This document shows, piece after piece, positions 1 through 8,900 of a stretch of 59,734 nucleotides of DNA. Positions within the stretch are counted from its first letter, which is position 1. Each line of letters opens with the position of its first letter. Position numbers and translations under genes: made by a program. This stretch comes from Magnetococcales bacterium (GTDB lineage: Bacteria; Pseudomonadota; Magnetococcia; Magnetococcales; JADFYX01): contig PEAM01000027.1 of NCBI GenBank assembly GCA_002753565.1, positions 1 to 59,734 on the forward strand, read 5' to 3'. The notes under the pieces are model-generated. The model had not been told where the DNA came from, ran no database searches, and saw only the letters and a program-made list of their open reading frames with translations.

Positions 1-177
1 GAGCCCGAGCCGGTCCCGGAGCCCGAGCCTGTCCCGGAGCCCGAGCCTGTGCCGGAGCCCGAGCCTGTACCGGAGCCTGAGCCTGTACCGGAGCCTGAGC
101 CTGTCCCGGAGCCCGAGCCTGTCCCGGAGCCTGAGCCTGTCCCGGAGCCCGAGCCTGTCCCGGAGCCTGAGCCTGAA
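1..177 (+). repeat. 18-bp minisatellite encoding PEPEPV
   Basis: About ten head-to-tail copies of an 18-bp unit encode Pro-Glu-Pro-Glu-Pro-Val. Copies differ mainly at synonymous third positions (ccc/cct, gtc/gtg/gta). Because the unit is a multiple of three, copy-number change would lengthen or shorten the linker without breaking the frame. The array continues to the left edge of the window, so its full length is unknown. Confidence 0.9.
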
Positions 178-783
178 GTGGCACCTCTTCCTCCGCTGAA
201 GACCACGGAACCATTGGTAAAAGAGGAGCCAAAAAAGAGCCCCGTCAAGGCCGCCAAACCGACCCCCAAGGTCAAACCCAAGCCCATGGCGACTCCGGCT
301 CCCAAAAAACTGGCCAAGAAAAAACCACCGCCACCGCCTCCACCCAAACCGGAAGAGAAAAAACCGGTGGAAAAAGTGGAAGTGAAGGAGAAACCGACGC
401 CAATCGACTTTTCCGAGGCCATTAAGCGGTTGAACCAGGGAAAACAGACAGCCAAGAGTGAGACCACCCAACCAGAAGTTGAACCCCGGGCCTCTCGCTT
501 AACCATCGGCTTGTGGCAGCGCAAACTGACCACTCGGGTACGGAACAACTGGACCAAACCAGGGGGACTGAGGAATGAATATGAGTTGGAAGTTGTGGTA
601 AGGGTGGCGGTGGGACCGGATGGCTCGTTACAAAATGCCCAGATTGTTCGAGGCTCCGGCAACAACGTCTATGATAGTTCGGTGTTACGGGCCATCTATA
701 AAACCACCTCGGTCGATCCTCCCCCCAGAGGGTGCCTGGAGTGTCGCTCCCTGGACTTTATCTTCCGACCTACGGAAGAGTAG
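1..783 (+). CDS. TonB/TolA-like energy-transducer protein, 5' truncated
   Basis: The reading frame is open from the first base, so the gene begins upstream and its N-terminal membrane anchor is not visible. The first ~58 codons are a PEPEPV hexapeptide repeat, followed by Lys/Pro-rich stretches (about residues 75-125 of the visible part). This is the rigid periplasm-spanning linker typical of TonB and TolA. The last ~95 residues look like a TonB/TolA C-terminal domain: a conserved Trp (RNNW), a VVVRVAVGPDG strand, an IVRGSG motif and a DSSVLRAI helix followed by PPP. The family couples inner-membrane proton-motive force to outer-membrane processes. TolA-like and TonB-like roles cannot be separated here, and no ExbB/TolQ partners are in the window. 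glcF starts 21 bp downstream. Confidence 0.75.
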   Translation, partial: EPEPVPEPEPVPEPEPVPEPEPVPEPEPVPEPEPVPEPEPVPEPEPVPEPEPVPEPEPEVAPLPPLKTTEPLVKEEPKKSPVKAAKPTPKVKPKPMATPAPKKLAKKKPPPPPPPKPEEKKPVEKVEVKEKPTPIDFSEAIKRLNQGKQTAKSETTQPEVEPRASRLTIGLWQRKLTTRVRNNWTKPGGLRNEYELEVVVRVAVGPDGSLQNAQIVRGSGNNVYDSSVLRAIYKTTSVDPPPRGCLECRSLDFIFRPTEE

Positions 784-803
784 TCCAACCACGAGCCAAC
801 ACC

Positions 804-2057
804 ATGAATCTCACCAAGACCAAATTCAAGAATGCCGCCCTCTGCACCCACTGCGGATACTGTCTTCCCGTCTGCCCTACCTATCGGGCCGAAAATGAGG
901 AGAGTCTCTCCCCTCGGGGTCGGGTCTCTATTGTTTTGGCCCTTGCTAAGGGAGAGTTGACCCCCAAGCAGAGCAGTGCGGCCCTGGCTTTCTGTCTGGT
1001 CTGCCGGGCCTGTCATGCCGCCTGTCCGGTGGGGGTTCGTCCAGCCAAACTGGTTCTTTCGGCTCGCAACCTCTCGCCGGTGCCCCCCTCCCGGTTTACC
1101 CGTCTTCTCCACGCCATCACCAACCACCATGGCTTAACTTCTTTAGCTGCGGGGGCCATCCGGTTCTATCAAAAACGCGGAATCCAGCGATGGGTTCGGC
1201 GCTGGAAGCTGCTCTATCTTCTGCCTCCCCTCAATCGGTTGGAGCGTCTGATACCGGTCCATCGTCAGGAGCCCATCCCCGCTTTTCCACCCCCTCATCA
1301 GCCGCCGGCCCCGCTACGAGCCGCTCTGCTTTGTGGCTGTATGGCTCGGCTTTTTCACCCTCGTGTCGCCCCGTCGGCGGCTAACCTGCTGCATTTTTCT
1401 GGTATTGACGTGACGGAAATGGCCGGTTTCGGCTGCTGCGGAGCACCCTTCCGAGAGCGGGGAGAGAGGCAGCCATTTATCCAGCAAGCCAAAAAAACCC
1501 TGGATGCCTATCGCAAGGCTGGCAAGGTGGATATCATCCTCTGTGATACCAGCGTTTGCCAGATAACCGTTCGCAGCTATGGGCGGGTGTTGCGTGCCGA
1601 TAAAGAGTATGCGGCACTGGCCCAGGAGTTTTGTGAAAAAATTGACAATCTGGAGAGCTTTTTAGCAAAAAATCTTCTAAAAATGGTACCATCGGGATAT
1701 CAACCAGAAAAGAGCTGTCTAACCTTCCAAGATCACTGTCAGGTGCGCCACGGTATGGATATCCTGGAACCACCCAGAGTGTTGATTCAAAACCTGGCCG
1801 GTCCCCTGCGGGAGCTACCCAGAGGAGACCGTTGTTGTGGTGCTGGTGGGGATTATCAGTTGCACCATCCCGATCTGAGCCATAAAATACGTGAGGATAA
1901 ACTGGATGCGATTGCCGAAAGTCAGGCGCAGACCGTTGTCGGAACCAATTCCGGTTGCTTGCTTAACATCGAGGGAGGCTTGGAAGAGAGAGAAATGGAT
2001 GTGTCGGTAAGACACCTGGCTGAAGTACTCTGGAAACCCCTGTCCCAACTAAAGTAA
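804..2057 (+). CDS. glcF: Glycolate oxidase iron-sulfur subunit-like protein
   Basis: A 417-residue protein, close to the length of GlcF, the Fe-S subunit of membrane-associated glycolate dehydrogenase (GlcDEF) that passes electrons from glycolate oxidation to the respiratory chain. Two 4Fe-4S motifs sit near the N-terminus (CTHCGYCLPVCP at about residues 14-25 and CLVCRACHAACP near 70). Two CCG domains follow, with LLCGC, GFGCCGAPF and RCCGAGGDY. The ATG at 804 was chosen over an upstream in-frame start (732) that lies inside the preceding gene. glcD and glcE are not in the window. It may share a transcript with the TonB-like gene. A related lactate or other 2-hydroxyacid oxidase subunit is the main alternative. 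Confidence 0.85.
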   Translation: MNLTKTKFKNAALCTHCGYCLPVCPTYRAENEESLSPRGRVSIVLALAKGELTPKQSSAALAFCLVCRACHAACPVGVRPAKLVLSARNLSPVPPSRFTRLLHAITNHHGLTSLAAGAIRFYQKRGIQRWVRRWKLLYLLPPLNRLERLIPVHRQEPIPAFPPPHQPPAPLRAALLCGCMARLFHPRVAPSAANLLHFSGIDVTEMAGFGCCGAPFRERGERQPFIQQAKKTLDAYRKAGKVDIILCDTSVCQITVRSYGRVLRADKEYAALAQEFCEKIDNLESFLAKNLLKMVPSGYQPEKSCLTFQDHCQVRHGMDILEPPRVLIQNLAGPLRELPRGDRCCGAGGDYQLHHPDLSHKIREDKLDAIAESQAQTVVGTNSGCLLNIEGGLEEREMDVSVRHLAEVLWKPLSQLK

Positions 2058-2070
2058 AAGAGAGGTACCC

Positions 2071-3123
2071 ATGAACAGAATACGTTTTTTTGCCCTTTTT
2101 GCCGTTGCCCTCACCTTGGGCTTTGCTGCTCTATCCGTTATTCCTGAAGAGGCTGAGGCTCGCCGTTTTGGTGGGGGAAGCTCCTTTGGTTCTCGTGGCT
2201 CCCGAAGCTTTTCCGTCCCCAGACAGGCTACCCCACGCTCGACCATGCAACAAAAACAGACCACCGCTTCCCGACCCGCCAGCGGTGCGGCAGCGGCAGG
2301 CGGTCGCTCCGGTATGGGTGCGGGATTAATGGGCGGCATAGGCGGTCTTCTGCTGGGTGGCATGATCGGCTCCATGCTGTTTGGTGGTGGCGGTGGTGCC
2401 GGTGCGGCTGGTGGCGGAGGTATTGGCTTTCTGGAGATCCTCTTGATTGGCGGTGGCATCTTTTTCCTCATGCGCTGGCTTAAACAGAGAAAAGCGCAAG
2501 CCAACCCAGCCTCCATGCGTACAGTCAGTGGCATGCCTCCGGGTGGCTCCATCGACAGTGGTCCCATGGATTTTTCCTCCATCGAACAGCAACCAGGCCA
2601 CCCCAGCCAACAAGGGGGAGGGGCTATTCCGCTGAACCAACCAGTGGATGAGGTGACCCAAGGGTTGGAGCATATCGCCCAGATGGACCCCTCTTTCCAG
2701 GAAGAGAGCTTTTTGCAAGGGGCCAAGATGGCCTATCAGCAGATCCAAGGCGCCTGGAGTGACTGGAGTGTGGATCGCTTACGCCCCCTTCTTAACGACC
2801 GTATGTGGAACATGGTCGAAGCCCAGGCTGCGGAAAGAAAAGCGGAAGGGGTTCGGGATATCATTGAAAAAATAGAGTTTAAAACCGTTGAAATTACTGA
2901 AGCGTGGCAGGAGTCCGGCGAAAACTGGATTACGGTCCGTCTGTTGGTCAGCATGATTGAATACTCGACGGATATAGCGGGCAAACATCTGGAAGGCTCA
3001 ACGGACACGCCGGTTGAGGTAGAGGAGTATTGGACCTTTACCCGTCCGGTGAATGCCCAGGATCCCAACTGGTTTTTGGCTGCTATCCAACAATCCGGTG
3101 AAGTGGCTCGCGGCAGCCTGTGA
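2071..3123 (+). CDS. Tim44-like domain membrane protein
   Basis: A 350-residue protein with an N-terminal signal/anchor segment (about residues 5-28) ending at AEA. A Ser/Arg/Gly-rich part follows, then a very Gly-rich hydrophobic stretch (about 88-135) able to form one or two membrane helices, ending at a basic LKQRK. The C-terminal ~150 residues resemble the Tim44/MRPL45 fold (QMDPSFQEESFLQGAK, then the WSVDRLRPLL helix and a VEEYWTFTR strand). Bacterial members are inner-membrane proteins of poorly defined function. Its last base pairs overlap the GTG start of mltA by 4 bp, suggesting translational coupling with peptidoglycan turnover. Confidence 0.8.
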   Translation: MNRIRFFALFAVALTLGFAALSVIPEEAEARRFGGGSSFGSRGSRSFSVPRQATPRSTMQQKQTTASRPASGAAAAGGRSGMGAGLMGGIGGLLLGGMIGSMLFGGGGGAGAAGGGGIGFLEILLIGGGIFFLMRWLKQRKAQANPASMRTVSGMPPGGSIDSGPMDFSSIEQQPGHPSQQGGGAIPLNQPVDEVTQGLEHIAQMDPSFQEESFLQGAKMAYQQIQGAWSDWSVDRLRPLLNDRMWNMVEAQAAERKAEGVRDIIEKIEFKTVEITEAWQESGENWITVRLLVSMIEYSTDIAGKHLEGSTDTPVEVEEYWTFTRPVNAQDPNWFLAAIQQSGEVARGSL

Positions 3124-4370
3124 ACCTGTTCTCCGGCTTGAGGCCACGCTCTCTGTTCCATAGGCTGTTTTTCGTCACCCTGCTTGCTCTGCTGGCAGGG
3201 TGCGAAAGCACCCCTTCTCTCTCACCAATGACGGCCTCACTCTCCCCAGAGAACGTGTTGGTCCAGAGCTCCTGGAGGGAGATTGACCAGGCCCTTGAAG
3301 AAGAGAGCTCCCTCGACCGTTGGGCGGATGCTCTTGAGGGCAGTGTGGCCTATTTTGCCAAAAAAAACCCCCAATCAACCTTCCGCTTCGGTAGCGAAAC
3401 GGTGACCGCTCTGGAGATGACCCGTGCCACCCAAAAGCTGGCCAAGATCGCCCGTTTGGGTAATGGCAAAAACTTTCAGGCTTATCTCAAAAAACATTTC
3501 CGGCTTTTTCGTTCCGTCGGCAGCGACCAAAAGGGCGACGTCCTGGTTACCGCCTATTACGAACCCCTCTTGTACGGTTCATACACCCAGAGCAGTCGCT
3601 ACCAATATCCTCTCTACCGACTACCGGATGACCTGTTAAAAATCGATCTCTCTCCCTGGCTGCCAGAGATGGCCAAGAAAAAAATCATCGGCCGCTTTGA
3701 CGGCAAAAAATTAACCCCTTATTACAATCGACAAGAGATCGATTTTGAGCACAAGCTGGCCAACAAAAAGCTGGAGTTGGTCTGGGTCGATAATCTGGCC
3801 GATGTTTTTTTCCTGCAGATTCAAGGTTCTGGTCGTATTCAGCTGGATACGGGCAAGGTTCTCCGGGTGGGTTACCACGGTGCCAACGGCCACCCTTACC
3901 GCTCCATCGGCAAGATTTTAATCGACGAAGGGGCCATCGAAAGGGAGCAGATGAGTCTGCCTGCCTTGAGAAAATGGCTCAGGGAGAACCCCTCGCAACA
4001 AAAGCGGCTATTCAATGCCAACCCCTCTTATGTTTTTTTTCGCACTCTGGACGGTGGACCATATGGCAATATACAGGTGGCGCTAACCCCCGGACGATCC
4101 ATCGCCACCGACCATCGGCTTTTTCCCAAAGGGGCGGCCGGACTGCTCAAAACCACCCTGCCCCGCTTTTCTGCGGATGGCCAACACATTGTCGACTGGC
4201 AGGAGAGCTTTCGCTTTGTGGTCAACCAAGATACCGGCGGCGCCATTCGGGGAGCTGGACGTGTCGATCTTTTTTTGGGGTTTGGTCAAGAGGCTGAACA
4301 GCGGGCCGGGGTAATGAAGCAGTCTGACTCACGGCTCTATTTTCTGGCACCTGTATCCAACAGCGATTGA
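3120..4370 (+). CDS. mltA: Membrane-bound lytic murein transglycosylase A
   Basis: 416 residues starting at GTG, with the 4-bp overlap (GTGA) to the Tim44-like gene. A signal peptide with the lipobox LLAGC (Cys about residue 28) marks it as a lipoprotein. The MltA domain carries TAYYEPLLYGS. The C-terminal 3D (double-psi barrel) domain has ALTPGRSIATD and the active-site motif DTGGAIRGAGRVDLFLGFG, whose Asp is the catalytic acid in characterised MltA. MltA cleaves glycan strands of peptidoglycan to 1,6-anhydromuropeptides at the outer membrane. It ends in a short convergent gap with the TetR gene. Confidence 0.93.
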   Translation: MNLFSGLRPRSLFHRLFFVTLLALLAGCESTPSLSPMTASLSPENVLVQSSWREIDQALEEESSLDRWADALEGSVAYFAKKNPQSTFRFGSETVTALEMTRATQKLAKIARLGNGKNFQAYLKKHFRLFRSVGSDQKGDVLVTAYYEPLLYGSYTQSSRYQYPLYRLPDDLLKIDLSPWLPEMAKKKIIGRFDGKKLTPYYNRQEIDFEHKLANKKLELVWVDNLADVFFLQIQGSGRIQLDTGKVLRVGYHGANGHPYRSIGKILIDEGAIEREQMSLPALRKWLRENPSQQKRLFNANPSYVFFRTLDGGPYGNIQVALTPGRSIATDHRLFPKGAAGLLKTTLPRFSADGQHIVDWQESFRFVVNQDTGGAIRGAGRVDLFLGFGQEAEQRAGVMKQSDSRLYFLAPVSNSD

Positions 4371-4430
4371 GGGCCTCTGTTTATGTAGCTCCCAAGGGGT
4401 AGTACAGACGCAAGGGGTTTCAGGCTTTTT

Positions 4431-5024
4431 CTATGGTTGGGAAAGAATGCCGTTGTGCAGAAGCGAGATGATGTGTTGGGTCAGATGCTCCGGGCTCTCA
4501 TGCTCGACGTGATAGCCGGGAATCAGTTGGCGGACTGGGGACATTTCGAAGTGATACATCACCAGACCTATGGTGGAGACAAACAGCAGGTGGGGGTCCA
4601 AACCGTTGGCAATCTCCTCAATAAAGCCCCCTACATCATCAAAAACAGGCTGATAGATGTGTTCGACCAACAGTTTCATTCGGGTTGGGTCGGCATCAGC
4701 CAGCTCTCGCTGCAGTAGCGAGCGCAAAATCACATCGCTACCAAAGGATTCCACCCAAAAAAGGACAAATCGGTGCAGCCGCGCACGGCTGTCGGCCCCC
4801 TCCTCCAGGAGTGTTGAGAGGTTGCCTACCTTCTTGGCGAAGGCATATTCCAAAGCCTTGAGATGTAACTGCTCTTTGTTGGGAAAATGGTTGTAGAGAG
4901 CGGCGGCAGTGATCCCCACGGCATTGGCAATATCCCGCATGGCAACCCCTTTATAGCCATAGGCGGCAAAGAGAGGCAGGGCTGCTTCGAGAATTTTAAT
5001 ATAGGTCTTTGGCTGTCTAGGCAT
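4431..5024 (-). CDS. TetR/AcrR family transcriptional regulator
   Basis: 197 residues. The N-terminal helix-turn-helix is canonical: ILEAALPLFAAYGYKGVAMRDIA, then VGITAAALYNHFPNKEQLH (about residues 10-55). The C-terminal ligand-binding half is helical and not assignable to a known ligand. It is divergent from nothing obvious, being convergent with mltA and followed on the same strand's upstream side by a receiver-domain gene, so its target is not evident. Regulation of fatty-acid or envelope genes nearby is possible but unsupported. Confidence 0.85.
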   Translation of the reverse strand: MPRQPKTYIKILEAALPLFAAYGYKGVAMRDIANAVGITAAALYNHFPNKEQLHLKALEYAFAKKVGNLSTLLEEGADSRARLHRFVLFWVESFGSDVILRSLLQRELADADPTRMKLLVEHIYQPVFDDVGGFIEEIANGLDPHLLFVSTIGLVMYHFEMSPVRQLIPGYHVEHESPEHLTQHIISLLHNGILSQP

Positions 5025-5118
5025 AGGTTGTGCCGTCTAAGGCGCCCTCTACTCAATCACTTCGGGTTCAAAGAAACATCGAGATCAATCCGACTCGATG
5101 CGTGGAGGTTGGGAGCTG

Positions 5119-5517
5119 TTAGACCAAACCATAATTTTTTAATTTATCCAGCAGCGACTTTTTGGTGATCGGCTTGGTCAGGTAAGCGCTACAACCTCCT
5201 CCTTCAAACGATTCTACAACGGTTTTCAGTGAACTAAGAGCGGTAATCATGATAATGACCGACTCATCTTGAGAGGCGACCCCTCGCTCTTTTTCCATTT
5301 TTCGAATCAGATTGAGCGCCTCTTGTCCATTCATCTCCGGCATCATGATGTCCAAGCAGATCAAATCGAACCGTTTGCCCTGCTCAAAAAAGGTAGTGAC
5401 AGCTTCTACCGCTTTTTTGCCATCCTCCACCAGCTGACACTCGCCCAAGGGGGAGAGAATCCCATTGAGCAAACGCCGGCTGCTAAATTCATCATCGGCG
5501 ATCAGAATATTCATCAA
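5119..5517 (-). CDS. Stand-alone response regulator (CheY-like receiver)
   Basis: 132 residues made of a single REC domain with no output domain. The acidic pair is in NILIADDE (about residues 7-9), the phospho-acceptor Asp in LICLDIMMPEMNG (about 56), the switch Thr in IMITALSS and the conserved Lys in YLTKPITKKS near the C-terminus. Proteins of this type act by protein-protein interaction or in phosphorelays. No histidine kinase is present in the window, so its partner is unknown. Confidence 0.88.
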   Translation of the reverse strand: MMNILIADDEFSSRRLLNGILSPLGECQLVEDGKKAVEAVTTFFEQGKRFDLICLDIMMPEMNGQEALNLIRKMEKERGVASQDESVIIMITALSSLKTVVESFEGGGCSAYLTKPITKKSLLDKLKNYGLV

Positions 5518-5928
5518 GCACGGGTTCCTTACTGATTATGTTGCAGGCCACACACCAACCTAAGAAAAAGTGAGAGCGACAGTGTAACTGAAGGGAGACA
5601 AACAACCAAGTAGCTTCTTGATGACCAGGCCTGTTTAATGTGAAAAACGGTGAATGACGGTCAGAGCGTTCAACCGAACTTAAACAATCTGTAACAGACT
5701 GTATCATTGGGAAAAAAAAGATATTTTGAGTGCTTTATTCATACCAATTTGATATTATTTTGGCAAGATGTGGGATAGAGTTTCGGCGGAAGCTACGCCA
5801 CCCCCCCGACGGTGCCTAAAAAAACCTTTCCCCATCAACCCCTTTAGAACGCAAATAAACAGATCATTTTTCAGGATTTCCATGACGGCCCCATCACAAT
5901 GAATCGGCCCTGAAAATAAGGAGTAGAG
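5518..5928. other. Intergenic region between divergent response regulator and FecR-type gene
   Basis: About 410 bp with no supportable gene. The part around 5700-5760 is AT-rich and could hold promoters for either side, but no convincing pair of -35/-10 hexamers with proper spacing was found. The frames open on either strand here lack coding character. No riboswitch was recognised. Confidence 0.5.
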
Positions 5929-8900
5929 ATGTTTAATTTCCAGCCGCAACCCCTTGATTTCCAAACCACTGACCTACAGAACGCATTGGTCAACCACCCC
6001 CCACTGACCGTAGAAGGGGAAGAGGTAGAGCTGCCCAACAGTGATTTTTTGCTCAGTGGTGACTACACCCGCACGGGAGATGATCTGATCATCACCAACG
6101 GTGCAGGGGAAACCATTCAGGTTGATGGCTATTTTTCAGCACCTACCCCTCCCATCCTGAAAACAGCCGATGGGGCACTGTTGATGCCGCAAACCATCGA
6201 AGCACTTCTAACCCCCACTCCCCAGACCATCCTGGTGGCAGGGCCGGTCATGGTTCCGGCGACTCCCAAGGCCGGCGCCATCGGCAAAGTAGCTCAACTT
6301 CTCGGCAAAGTGACCGCCAAAGGGCCAAACGAGGTAGCCCGCCCTCTTTCTGAGGGAGACCCCCTTTACGAAGGGGAGGTTATTCAAACCGCGGAAGGGG
6401 GGATGGTCAAGCTGCTCTTCCGAGACGATACCGAGTTTCAACTGGGTGAAAAAGGCCGGATGGTTCTGGATAAATATATCTATGACCCCGCCGGTTCGGA
6501 AGGCAACTTTGAAGCAACCGTCACCGTAGGCATCTTCCGTTATGCCAGTGGCGATCTAGCCCACCTGACCGAAGGACAACACTCCCTGATTCGCACCCCC
6601 ACCGCCAACATCGGTATCCGGGGTAGTGAACTGCAAGGAGAGGTCTCCTCAGATGGTAGCACCACGGTAGTTCACACCTCCGGCGTGTTAGACATCAGCG
6701 ATGCCCAGGGGTTGGGTATGGTCACCCTGCTGGAACCTGGAACCGCAACAGCCGTTACTTTCGGAGCCGGCACACCTCAACCCATTTTCCGCCCACCAGA
6801 GACCTTCCTCAACCACCTCAACTCTCAACTCAACATAACCAAAGCCAAGCAGAACCAAGAGAGCGAAGAGAATAAACAGGAAGAAGAGACCAAAGAAGAC
6901 AATGAACCGCCCGAACAACAAGAGAAGAGCGGTGAAGAGACAGAGGGAAAAGAGGCCAGAACAGAAGAGAAGGAAGAGACAAAGGTAACGGAAGAGACAG
7001 AAGAGACGGAGAAGATACAAGCAACAGAAGAGAAGGAAGAGACAGAGACTCTCCTGGTGGATAGGGAGCTACGCGAAAAGATGGTCGAAGAGATCGACCT
7101 TTTGGCAGAGGATGATCCCCTTCTTACCCAACAAGAAGAAGAGAGTTCCGGTGGCTCTACCGATCTTTTCAACTTTGAACAAGAACAGCTGGAGGTAGTC
7201 TCCAACGAGCCTGATAACCACGAGGTCCTTGTCGCCACCATCGATGGACCGACCACCGGCACGGGCAAACAGGAGAGCGCAGGCAGCAGCAGTGACATTT
7301 CCGATAGCGGCAGTGACAGTTCCGATAGCGGCAGTGACAGTTCCAGCAGTAGTGGCAGCTCCAGCAGTAGTGGCAGTGGATCAACTTCACAGACCACCTA
7401 TTCGGGTCTTTTCATAGATAGTGCGGTGGGTGGGGTCAAATATGTTACCTCAAGCGGTTTGAGCGGCTATACCAACGCCGACGGCAGCTACAGTTATAAA
7501 ACGGGTGACACCGTCACCTTCTCCATTGGCGGTGTCTCTCTTGGCTCTACCGTGGCATCGGGTACGGTTACGCCCAACTCTTTTACGGGCTCCAGTTCCG
7601 ACTTTGTCACCAACGTCATCCGTCTGCTGCAATCTCTGGACAGTGACGGTGACCCCACTAACGGTATCACCATCACCGAATCGGTCCGAACCACCATGTC
7701 GGGAGAGACCCTCAATCTGGATGTAGACAGCACCACCTTCTCTTCGGGTGTTTCTACCCTTATCTCAACCGTCAACACAGCCCTCAACACCACCTTATCC
7801 CTGGTGACAGAGCAGGCAGCCTGGGCCCATTTCTCTTCCAGCTTAAGCAGTGCAGGACTGGACGCTTCCATTCCAGCGGGTGTGGCAACCAACCCGGTCA
7901 TTACCAAAGTGACAACCAGTAACAGCGATGGCGCTTTTGTAGAAGGAGATGTCATCTCCATTGTGGTCACCTTCAACGAGGCCGTGACCGTAACCGGCGC
8001 TCCATCCCTCACCCTGGAGACCGGCGATACCGATCGTGAAGCAACCTACTCCTCCCGAGACTCATCCTCAACCGAACTGACCTTTACCTACACGGTACAA
8101 GCCGGAGATACGGCCGCCGACCTGGACTACGCCTCTGCCACTGCACTCTCATTGAATGGCGGCTCCATTGTCGATGGCGATAACGAAGCAGCCTCCCTAT
8201 CCCTGGCCTCTCCTGGCTATAACGGCTCGTTGGGCGCCAAGGCCAATCTGGTGGTAGATACCACCCCGCCGGTTATCACCGACGTCGCCATCCCTGATGA
8301 GGCCATGAAGGTGGGCGATGAGGTGACGGTAACCCTTACGGTTGAGGACGATGGTGGGGATACGTACAGCAACGTGAGCGGCACCATAGGCGGCTATACT
8401 CTTTCCGAGCTAAGCCGAACTGACAGCACCACCTATACCGCCTCCTTTACCGTAACCGAAGGGGGGAGTGATTTTTCGACGGAAGATGATATTTCCGTCA
8501 GCCTTACCCTGGATGACAGTGCAGGTAATACCAGTGACACCTACGAAACAGCCATCTCACAGTCAAAAGACGCCATCGACGGTAATACACCCAGCATCAC
8601 TGGGCTCTCCATCTCTAACGACACCATGGCTGTTGACGATACTGTCGAGGTCACCCTTACCGTCAGTGATGATGGCGGGGATACCTATACCTTGACAGAC
8701 GGTACCATTGGTGGCTTTACCCTGTTCGATTTTTCCCGGACTGACAGCACCACCTATACCGCCTCCTTCACCGTAACCGAAGGGGGTGACGACGTAGAGG
8801 CTGATAGCACTATTCCGGTTAGCCTGACACTAACCGACAGTGCCGGCAACACCAGCACCTACACCACCGATATCGATCAAGATAACGATACCATCGACGC

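Noticed and set aside
696-1130. Minus-strand open frame over the TonB-like/glcF junction
   Set aside because: It overlaps the well-supported iron-sulfur motifs of glcF and shows no domain of its own.
6825-7397. Ser/Leu-rich open frames on the minus strand opposite the FecR-type gene
   Set aside because: They mirror the Glu-rich and Ser-rich low-complexity codons of the real gene and have no independent support.
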